From positions 1-60,020 of the forward strand of contig JBDRHL010000065.1 of NCBI GenBank assembly GCA_043816955.1: 60,020 bases of DNA, given 5' to 3'. The position numbers and the translations under genes are program-made. A model generated the notes under the pieces. That model saw nothing but the letters and a program-made list of their open reading frames with translations, had not been told where the DNA came from and did not search any database. Shown here piece by piece: positions 53,948-60,020 of this stretch. Positions within the stretch are counted from its first letter, which is position 1, and every line of letters starts with the position of its first letter. This DNA is from JBDRHL01 sp043816955 (GTDB lineage: Bacteria > Planctomycetota > Phycisphaerae > Sedimentisphaerales > CAYZTY01).

Positions 53948-55600
53948 TTACAGCCACCTGTCAAACCATTCCAGCGCCGCCTTCGGCTGAAAAACATGCT
54001 CTCCCGGAAACGTAAACTGCTCAGCACGATTGCATACACCAGCCAGTTCATATGCCTTTTTAATTTTTTTGAAAGCCGCTATTGCAAATGGCGAAGGGGT
54101 AACGCAGTCATAAAGCCCTGTTATTATCTGCACCGGCCGCGGTGCAAACGTACAGGCCACATCCGAAAGATCCCCGTAATTATATAGCCCCGGAACAACC
54201 TGAGAGCCGCAGGCCCACGTCTTGCCGTCATATGCGCCAAGAGTATGCATAAAGCCGCTTATAACAGCTACTTTTATCCGCGACAGCGCCGCCATACTCA
54301 TTGTCGTAATATACCCTCCATGTGAATGTCCCATCGCCCCGACCCTTCGTCCATCCACAAAATCAAGCGTATCAAGATAATCAATGCACCTCTTGACTGC
54401 ATAGATATTCAGCGTTGTGGGTATCAAACCGACTGTCTGTGCCCATGCAAATTCTGCCGAACAGGGATCATTACCCTGACCAAAGGCATTACCCTTACCA
54501 AGTCTTTCTCCAAATGCCAGAAAATCCGGACTAATTGTTACATATCCCTGCCTCGCGGCATGAACCGCCCCCTGCCTTGCGTATCTTGCAGCATGAAGCG
54601 CCATCGCATAAGAGTCATTCCACGCCTGCTCATCCGGCGTCCCTAAATTCATACCAACCATATCACTTTTGCCGTTACCATGACCATGCAGACACAAAAT
54701 CGCCGGCAGCTTCTGCCCCCTGGCAATTCTTTTTGGAATCGTCACAAAGCAAGGCACGGAAAAACCAGGCTCAATATCAAGCAGCACCTTTTGCCGCCTG
54801 AAATCTTCAATTGCAACATCTTCGGTAATCTCAGGCCGAAGCGGACAGTCTTTTGGAAAAGGACCGATCAGCTCTTTATATTTGGCAACAAATTTCTTTC
54901 GCCAGCTGCGATATCCCGCCGCCGTCTTAGCACAAAACGCAAGCTTTCTTTCCGCTGTTGCATACTTATGGCACAAATACTCAAATCCGCTCACCGTTCG
55001 TCGCTTTGCAGGATCAAGCGGTTTTCTGACACGGGGATTATCCAGATATGATTTTAGTCCTTTAACTGCCCTGCCTTTCGGGTCAGTAACTCTGAAGCAA
55101 AACTCATACGCCCCGAAGTTCTGCTCAATTTTCAAAAGAACTATGTTCACGCCTTTTTTAAGATTTGCCTCAAAAACATCATTGTCAACTCCGAGACCGC
55201 GATGCACATGATTTTTCCAGACCATTTTGCCGTTTAACCAGACCTTTATGCCGTCGTCGCTGCCCAGCAGTATCTTTACTGCCTGCTCTTTGGGACAATG
55301 TAGATAAGCTGCAGCATAGGAAACTATTCCCTCTTTTGCATATCTGTTGCGAAGTTCCATGGAAAAACCATGCCTCGCTGTGCAGCTATCCCATCTTGGC
55401 CCGCTGCTTCCAGCCTTATCGCCTGCCTTGGGCTTTATGTTCGCTTCACCGCCGAACCTGGCAAGATAGTCCTTACCAAGTGCCTTGCAGCTCGTCAGCT
55501 TAAGGTCAAAATTAAACGGCCCGCAAAGCAGCCAGTTCACAACAAAACCATCAAGCGTCTCGACCTTTCTCAAACTAACCAAACCAAGCTTACCCGCCAT
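53948..55600 (-). CDS. Alpha/beta hydrolase (esterase) with N-terminal beta-sandwich-like domain
   Basis: A 550-residue protein. The start lies after an AGAGGA ribosome site; upstream codons belong to a fossil. Residues ~1-185 form a beta-rich domain (WLLCGPFNFD, KVWLNGKMVWKNH) of the PA14-like or carbohydrate-binding type. Residues ~230-550 are an alpha/beta hydrolase with the nucleophile in GHSHGG (Ser about 426), Asp in TGLYD and His in PGEHVF. This resembles acetyl-xylan esterase-type (AXE1/DLH) hydrolases of polysaccharide degraders. No signal peptide is visible. It converges with the K+ channel gene. Confidence 0.82.
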   Translation of the reverse strand: MAGKLGLVSLRKVETLDGFVVNWLLCGPFNFDLKLTSCKALGKDYLARFGGEANIKPKAGDKAGSSGPRWDSCTARHGFSMELRNRYAKEGIVSYAAAYLHCPKEQAVKILLGSDDGIKVWLNGKMVWKNHVHRGLGVDNDVFEANLKKGVNIVLLKIEQNFGAYEFCFRVTDPKGRAVKGLKSYLDNPRVRKPLDPAKRRTVSGFEYLCHKYATAERKLAFCAKTAAGYRSWRKKFVAKYKELIGPFPKDCPLRPEITEDVAIEDFRRQKVLLDIEPGFSVPCFVTIPKRIARGQKLPAILCLHGHGNGKSDMVGMNLGTPDEQAWNDSYAMALHAARYARQGAVHAARQGYVTISPDFLAFGERLGKGNAFGQGNDPCSAEFAWAQTVGLIPTTLNIYAVKRCIDYLDTLDFVDGRRVGAMGHSHGGYITTMSMAALSRIKVAVISGFMHTLGAYDGKTWACGSQVVPGLYNYGDLSDVACTFAPRPVQIITGLYDCVTPSPFAIAAFKKIKKAYELAGVCNRAEQFTFPGEHVFQPKAALEWFDRWL

Positions 55601-55604
55601 AATA

Positions 55605-55718
55605 TTATTCCTCTGAACTTTTTGTGAAAACCTGTCTTGCCTCAAACGCCGGACAATCCAGCCTGATCGGCTTAAAACCCTTCACCGTTACACACAGCTC
55701 AAATGCATAAGATGCCCT
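55605..55718 (-). pseudogene. 3' remnant of a gene upstream of the esterase
   Basis: A 37-codon open stretch, with no start and a stop just upstream, reads YAFELCVTVKGFKPIRLD then CPAFEARQVFTK before TAA. It looks like the C-terminal end of a beta-rich protein rather than noise. Its stop lies within the ribosome site of the esterase, as expected if the two were once consecutive genes and most of the first was deleted. Family unknown. The rest of the gap (55719-55875) shows nothing but the start of the next gene. Confidence 0.4.
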
Positions 55719-55875
55719 TCATGCTCACTCCTTTTCCAGCCAACTCAACAATCAATATTATTCTCCTGTTTCTGAATTTCTTCAAACATTATCCATTGAA
55801 TATTGCAAAATAACCTTTTTTGATGTATCTTTACCCCTTTATAAATCAGATCGCAGCCATATAAAGGGACCTTGA

Positions 55876-57057
55876 ATGACCAGAACTAAGAGCAATATAA
55901 GGCTTGGCATCATCGGATACGGCTTTCGTATCAGGCACATGATCTCTATTATGAAAACACTCGGCAATATAACGATTGTCTCAATATGTGACACAAATCT
56001 TGACGCTACAAAAACTAATGCCAAGAAAAACGAATCAAACTACAATGATATCCGGTTCTTTGATTCACACGAAAAACTGGTTAACGGCCCGCAAGTCGAC
56101 GGAGTCCTGCTCGGAACAAATTGCTCTACACATACACCTATAGCTATAAAAGTGCTCGACGCAGGTATCCCCCTGTTCCTGGAAAAACCCGTATCAATAA
56201 ATGATGAGCAGCTCAACAGCTTAAAGCAGGCTGCAAAAAAACCTCACAAAGTCGTGGTCTCCTTTCCTCTGCGACTCACACCGCTTGTGCAAAAGGTCAA
56301 AGAAATAATCGACCGGGGAACAATCGGCGCAGTCGAGCATGTCCAGGCCTTTAACGACGTACCCTATGGACATGTATACTTCCAGGGGTGGTATCGAGAC
56401 AACAACGAGACCGGCGGATTGTTTCTGCAGAAAGCGACGCATGATTTTGATTACATAAACTACCTTGTCAAACGCGCACCGGTTAAAATCGCCGCAATGA
56501 CCTCAAAACAGGTTTACAAAGGCACTCACCCTGAAGGTCTCTTTTGCAGGGATTGCCCCGAAAACAAGACCTGCAGGGAAAGCCCTTATAATCCCGACAT
56601 GGCACCTGCCGAGGACGAGTGGATGAAACCGCACCAGTATATGTGTGCATTTGCACCCGATGCTGCAAATGAGGACTCCGGATCAGCCATCATAATGTAC
56701 GACTCCGGTATGCACGCCGTCTATTCACAGAACTTTTTCGCAAAGCACAAGGCCGCAAGACGGGGTGCAAGGCTCTATGGCTGCGATGGCACAATCGAGT
56801 TCGACGGGTATGGCAAAGATATAAAGCTATATTACCATAACGCTCCAAAAAGTGAGACTATAAAAGTTAATATCGATGCGAGTGACGCACATGGCGGAGG
56901 CGATAATGTGCTTGCACAAAACTTCATAGATGTGATAAACGGCAGCGCCGAATCCAAAAGCACCCTCAAAGAGGGAATACTAAGTGCCGAAATGTGCCTG
57001 CGGGCCCGCCGGTCAGCACAGACAGGTACTTTCCAGAACATTACATATGCAAAATAA
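55876..57057 (+). CDS. Gfo/Idh/MocA-family oxidoreductase
   Basis: A 393-residue NAD(P)-dependent sugar or cyclitol oxidoreductase. The N-terminal Rossmann motif is GIIGYGFRIR and the catalytic-lysine segment EKPVS comes next. The long C-terminal domain contains the DFDYINYL helix and a cysteine-rich stretch (CRDCPENKTCRESP) that is unusual and may bind metal. It acts on sugars or sugar derivatives. The CBM9-like gene starts 22 nt downstream. It diverges from the esterase across a gap with AT-rich -10-like boxes. Confidence 0.88.
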   Translation: MTRTKSNIRLGIIGYGFRIRHMISIMKTLGNITIVSICDTNLDATKTNAKKNESNYNDIRFFDSHEKLVNGPQVDGVLLGTNCSTHTPIAIKVLDAGIPLFLEKPVSINDEQLNSLKQAAKKPHKVVVSFPLRLTPLVQKVKEIIDRGTIGAVEHVQAFNDVPYGHVYFQGWYRDNNETGGLFLQKATHDFDYINYLVKRAPVKIAAMTSKQVYKGTHPEGLFCRDCPENKTCRESPYNPDMAPAEDEWMKPHQYMCAFAPDAANEDSGSAIIMYDSGMHAVYSQNFFAKHKAARRGARLYGCDGTIEFDGYGKDIKLYYHNAPKSETIKVNIDASDAHGGGDNVLAQNFIDVINGSAESKSTLKEGILSAEMCLRARRSAQTGTFQNITYAK

Positions 57058-57079
57058 TTCTTCTCCAGGAAACACATTC

Positions 57080-57739
57080 ATGCAGTACAACGTAAAAAAA
57101 GTCACGACCCCCCCGACAATCGATTCTGTTTGGGAAAAACAACCATGGCTGAACGTCGAGCCGCTCGAACTAAGATACCATATAAAGAAAAAACCTGCAC
57201 ACTTCCCCAAAACTCAGGCAAAACTGCTATATAATGAAAAGCACATTTATGTAATCTTCCGTGTTGAGGATCGCTATGTCCGTGCTGTCGCCAAACAGTA
57301 TCACGATAACGTCTGTCTTGACAGTTGTGTGGAATTCTTCTTCACGCCTGGCAGCGATATTACAAAAGGATACTTCAACATCGAAATCAACTGCGGAGGC
57401 ATTATGCTGTTTCACTTCCAGAAACTGCCATGGAATAACCAGACCCCCCTGCCTCTTCAGGATTGCCGGCAAGTGCAAATAGCCCGCTCAATGCCTGGAA
57501 TCGTCGAGTCTGAAATCACTCAGCCGACCACATGGACAATTGAGTACGCCCTGCCTTTGCAGATACTCGAAAAATACACCCCGGTCACCTACCCGGCCCG
57601 AGGCAAAACCTGGCGTGCAGGCCTTTACAAATGCGCCGATAAAACCTCACACCCTCACTGGCTCTCCTGGACACCCATTCCGGCCTCCCATTCAAGCTTC
57701 CACACTCCACAGCACTTTGGAACACTGGGCTTTATTTAA
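57080..57739 (+). CDS. CBM9-like carbohydrate-binding protein
   Basis: A 219-residue beta-sandwich protein. TPPTIDSVWEKQPWLNVEPL at the start, then YNEKHIYVIFRVEDRYVRAV, DSCVEFFFTP and the middle segment FNIEINCGG match the CBM9-type (DOMON-like) domain found in xylanases and stand-alone proteins. It probably binds a carbohydrate; no signal peptide is visible. The ATG after AGGAAA was chosen; an earlier one overlaps the oxidoreductase stop. Probably in one operon with that gene. The stop overlaps the convergent TPR gene by 4 nt. Confidence 0.85.
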   Translation: MQYNVKKVTTPPTIDSVWEKQPWLNVEPLELRYHIKKKPAHFPKTQAKLLYNEKHIYVIFRVEDRYVRAVAKQYHDNVCLDSCVEFFFTPGSDITKGYFNIEINCGGIMLFHFQKLPWNNQTPLPLQDCRQVQIARSMPGIVESEITQPTTWTIEYALPLQILEKYTPVTYPARGKTWRAGLYKCADKTSHPHWLSWTPIPASHSSFHTPQHFGTLGFI

Positions 57740-58776
57740 TCAGCCTCTTGCGTCTCATCAATATCGCTACTGCACTTCATCTGGGCCGCGTGGCCAAGAA
57801 GAGCTGATGCCGCCCTGCCATTCACATAACTATCAGCAACTTTCTTCAGCACCATTCTGCCCTGCTCAACCTGCCCGATTCCAAGCAGTTGATAACCAAG
57901 CAAAAGCTGTAAGTTCGTATCCTTCGGATTATCGTCCACCTTTTCGGCAAGCTCATTAATCTGTTTAACAAGAACTGACTTATCACGATACAACTCATGC
58001 CCGAAAACCACTGGCAGACCCTTCTCCGATGCTTCATTCACCACCCTCCAAAGAATTACCGCCGAAAGCTCATACTCTCCCGCCGCAAACAAACTCTGAC
58101 TGTATGCAAATGTTAATACCGTACTGGCTGGTCTGAACATTGTCGCTCGACGTGTTTTCCTGACCGCTTCAGCAAAGTCACCGCTATCAAATAACCTGCC
58201 CACCTCAGATAAATAATTCTGCTCTGCCTCATTAATTTCTGCATTGTACCCGTTCAACGAAATTAATTCTTCGCTGTTTTCCACATCCCTTTGTTCATAA
58301 CCATCGTCTTTCCAGCAGGGCCTTTCGGGCACGTGGTACGAGATACAACTATAGTACGGGACATAGCAGTACGATCTGTAGCAAGAACAATAATGAACTT
58401 GACGATAGCTCCTTCTATGAGCACGCACTGAACTGCGTCGACTTGGATGGTGCTGTCTGCGCAAATAGCTGCCAAAACTGCTGGGACCTGCGCGTGACGA
58501 CCGTACGCTAACCACAAGACCGGCCTGGGGGACAAGTCGCATTTTTTCCTCACAAAAACGGCTGCTTACCCGCGGTGATCGTCTCTTCACAACAAGACCG
58601 GCTTTGGGGACAAGTCGCATCTTTTCCTCACCAGATTCCCGCTTCGCTAATGTTCTCACACCACGCGGTTTCAACGTAAAGAAATTCGGTTTGCATAAAG
58701 CCTCCGCTGCAAAAACCTCTGCCAGAACAATCAATACCGCGCATGCTGTTTCCACTATGCCTTTATGTGCAAACAT
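57736..58776 (-). CDS. Exported TPR protein with duplicated 26-residue segment and Tyr/Cys/His-rich region
   Basis: A 346-residue protein from the ATG after GAGGTG. A signal peptide (about 1-23, ending FAAEA) is followed by two tandem copies of a 26-residue unit (each beginning EEKMRLVP and AGLVV). Then comes an Arg/Ser/His/Tyr/Cys-rich stretch (RRSYRQVHYCSCYRSYCYV) and ~170 residues of TPR-like helices. Function unknown. A periplasmic adaptor is possible. The 26-residue unit is coded by two 39-bp DNA repeats, 36 of 39 identical. Confidence 0.7.
   Translation of the reverse strand: MFAHKGIVETACAVLIVLAEVFAAEALCKPNFFTLKPRGVRTLAKRESGEEKMRLVPKAGLVVKRRSPRVSSRFCEEKMRLVPQAGLVVSVRSSRAGPSSFGSYLRRQHHPSRRSSVRAHRRSYRQVHYCSCYRSYCYVPYYSCISYHVPERPCWKDDGYEQRDVENSEELISLNGYNAEINEAEQNYLSEVGRLFDSGDFAEAVRKTRRATMFRPASTVLTFAYSQSLFAAGEYELSAVILWRVVNEASEKGLPVVFGHELYRDKSVLVKQINELAEKVDDNPKDTNLQLLLGYQLLGIGQVEQGRMVLKKVADSYVNGRAASALLGHAAQMKCSSDIDETQEAD
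58515..58631. repeat. Two 39-bp direct repeats inside the TPR gene
   Basis: Copies at 58515-58553 and 58593-58631 differ at three positions. Their starts are 78 bp (26 codons) apart, so they keep the frame. This is a recent tandem duplication. Confidence 0.85.
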
Positions 58777-58953
58777 CTTACACCTCACGGCTGCAGAAAA
58801 CATACCTGAATTTCCCAAGTCATCATATATAATATATACCCTTCCAGCCAAAAATGGTTGTCAGATAAATTCCAAACAGCACAATTGCCGGACAAATCCG
58901 ACCAGAAACAGCTAGAGATTTTCCTGTTTAACTTCGTTCATTTTATGTTTTGA

Positions 58954-59091
58954 AAGTTGATATCAGGAACAGGCATAGGGCTGTCAAAAGGAAAAGAGCC
59001 CGTTATTCAGGTATATCTGAAAGAAGCCGCTCCTGCAAAGAAAGCAAGCCAAAATATGGTTCTTGACAAGGGCTTTTCAGATTGGGCCTGA
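58954..59091 (+). pseudogene. Fossil of a secreted peptidase-like N-terminal segment
   Basis: A 45-codon open stretch without a start reads KLISGTGIGLSKGKEPVIQV then YLKEAAPAKK before TGA. GTGIG followed by GKEPVIQVYLKE is like the opening of S1-peptidase-like hypothetical proteins. The gap 58777-59103 otherwise holds the TPR gene's leader. No intact gene is present here. Confidence 0.35.
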
Positions 59092-59103
59092 CTGGGATTT
59101 CAG

Positions 59104-59778
59104 CTATACCCGTTTTCTTAGAACAAGCAAGCCAAAGCTGAGCAGCAACAGTGTGGCAGGCTCGGGGATGGGTACAGGTATGTCGTTTACCGCCGAAATG
59201 CTAAGGTCGCCCGGCAGTGATATGATGTGTACGCCGATACGCAAGTCTTCTCCCGAAAGCAACTCCAAAATCACATTATCGAAGGTTTGCCCACTCATAA
59301 GTTCAAACTCAATACCGAGCCATTCACCCGGCTGAATGGCCAGCGGGGACGTAGGCGGGTCGGAATCAGCACTAAAGTATCTGCAGCCATTTGAGGTTTC
59401 AAATGGTGGAACCAGGTTTTGTCCTCCGGGCAGGTCAGGAGGAGCAGCCCCTAACGAGAAATCAACGTCTGGATGCCCAAACTCGCCCCCGCTACCTTGA
59501 TCATCACTGTCGATCAGGTATTCTATGCCGAGAAGTGAGCCGTTGTCGAAATACACACCCTCTACTGCTGAGCTAATCGTACTGTTATTGAAGATATCAA
59601 AACGCACGCAACCATTGAGCTGCGATACTACCATGCTGACATCCAAGCCCTCGATAGTAACAAAATCACCGTTCTCGTCGAACGGAAGAAGATCAGCTAT
59701 ATAAGGCAAGGCATAGGAAACAGTTGACATCCACACCACACAAACCCCCATTACAAAAACTAACACCCAACTCCTCAT
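59104..59778 (-). CDS. PEP-CTERM sorting-domain protein
   Basis: A 224-residue secreted protein. The start was chosen by the strong GGAGGAG ribosome site. A signal peptide (about 1-24) is followed by a low-Cys, Asp/Gly-rich beta-type region, and the C-terminus reads PIPEPATLLLLSFGLLVLRK. This is the PEP-CTERM signal: PEP box, hydrophobic helix and basic end. Exosortase cleaves such proteins at the envelope. The mature protein is of unknown function. The IS element to the right begins about 100 nt upstream of its start. Confidence 0.92.
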   Translation of the reverse strand: MRSWVLVFVMGVCVVWMSTVSYALPYIADLLPFDENGDFVTIEGLDVSMVVSQLNGCVRFDIFNNSTISSAVEGVYFDNGSLLGIEYLIDSDDQGSGGEFGHPDVDFSLGAAPPDLPGGQNLVPPFETSNGCRYFSADSDPPTSPLAIQPGEWLGIEFELMSGQTFDNVILELLSGEDLRIGVHIISLPGDLSISAVNDIPVPIPEPATLLLLSFGLLVLRKRV

Positions 59779-59880
59779 CTTAAACTCCTCCTCTCTTCCG
59801 CGCCCCCTCTCTAATGCTTTATGTATCACATCGGCTGCAAGAAGTCAAACGTTTTTTCTCTAAAATTTTGGGATTTTTAG

Positions 59881-60020
59881 AAAGGGGGTATCTCCTTAGC
59901 TCCAGTTGGCTCTATATATTGTGCATTTCAGATTTTGGCTGTCGCTCATGTTTGAGAAGCCGTCCGTAAGTCATCGGCTCCACAGATACTGCCTGCTGTA
60001 GTAGTCGATAAAAAAGCTTA
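59881..60020 (-). mobile_element. IS1595-family insertion sequence, tail end, cut by window edge
   Basis: The tail terminus begins GGGGGTATCTCCTTAGCTCC and is nearly the same as the left-edge terminus. The transposase stop is about 30 nt inside. Both partial elements are oriented with the transposase on the minus strand. The bases next to the termini differ (AAGAAATT on the left, ATTTTTAG on the right), so these are two different insertions. Confidence 0.85.
59912..60020 (-). CDS. IS1595-family transposase, C-terminal fragment (partial)
   Basis: The last 35 codons read KLFYRLLQQAVSVEPMTYGR then LLKHERQPK to a TAG. The LFYRLLQQAV part is typical of the IS1595 C-terminus. The window ends before the DDE catalytic core. 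It may belong to the same sequence family as the left fragment, but the two do not overlap. Confidence 0.85.
   Translation of the reverse strand, partial: KLFYRLLQQAVSVEPMTYGRLLKHERQPKSEMHNI

Noticed and set aside
1..60020. Composite transposon bounded by two IS1595 copies
   Set aside because: Cargo is mostly housekeeping genes; equal ~140-nt overhangs look like an assembly break; flanks differ.
1..60020. CRISPR array
   Set aside because: No regularly spaced direct repeats with unique spacers were found anywhere; the only direct repeat pair lies inside a coding gene.

Overview
The window reads as one contiguous piece of a bacterial chromosome, most probably from the phylum Planctomycetota and perhaps class Phycisphaerae. 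No single marker decides this. The case rests on a combination: a PEP-CTERM sorted protein, a pseudopilin/type II secretion-like operon with two GspF-type proteins, LL-diaminopimelate aminotransferase, a FolK-deoxynucleoside kinase fusion, McsA-McsB, a URO-D-like protein plus the fossil of a second one, an LplT-PlsC-acyl-ACP synthetase fusion, GTP-dependent PEP carboxykinase and secreted esterase/Gfo-Idh-MocA/CBM9 genes of the polysaccharide-degrading type. Genes are dense, and several promoters look like ordinary sigma-70 sites.

Both window ends lie about 140 nt inside IS1595-family elements in the same orientation. The left end holds the head of a transposase gene and the right end holds the tail of one. 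The flanks next to the two termini differ, so these are two insertions. The near-equal depth of entry suggests an assembly break in a multicopy IS.

Layout: 0.1-5.3 kb (minus) is an operon of MFS transporter, CorA, a TrkA-C membrane protein, a PIG-L deacetylase and a GT4 glycosyltransferase. 5.5-9.8 kb (plus) holds tRNA-Ser(GCU), then a sugar-activation cassette (nucleotidyltransferase, NahK-like kinase, NDP-sugar epimerase), a URO-D fossil and an intact URO-D-like gene. 9.9-14.4 kb has a zinc-ribbon/Sel1 protein and the trifunctional Aas-like fusion. 14.5-19.2 kb is a more AT-rich run of exported or membrane proteins of unknown role. 19.3-26 kb has a MarR regulator, a compact E-F-F'-I-J-K pseudopilus operon and a rhomboid protease.

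26.1-35.5 kb is biosynthesis and housekeeping: BioF-like synthase, then dapL-folK/dNK-panC-panD-lgt on the minus strand, a divergent DUF47-PiT phosphate uptake pair, an MCE/MlaD protein, a small MerR-like protein and rnpA (without rpmH). 35.6-51.2 kb has lon, pckG, a degenerate amidase-fold protein, coaD, a PTPS-like protein, mcsA-mcsB, tRNA-Leu(UAA), ileS, a GT39-like membrane enzyme, and purF-purM. 51.4-59.8 kb is accessory: a PfkB-like kinase next to a pentapeptide-repeat/K+ channel fusion, a 176-bp palindromic repeat, an esterase, two more gene fossils, a Gfo/Idh/MocA oxidoreductase with a CBM9-like protein, a TPR protein with an internal 26-residue duplication, and a PEP-CTERM protein.

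The best candidates for something under-described are the reduced pseudopilus operon with its second, enlarged GspF protein; the GT4/PIG-L pair tied to ion transporters; the sugar cassette next to URO-D-like genes; and the PfkB-like kinase/pentapeptide-channel pair. All assignments come from reading the sequence; no database search was run.
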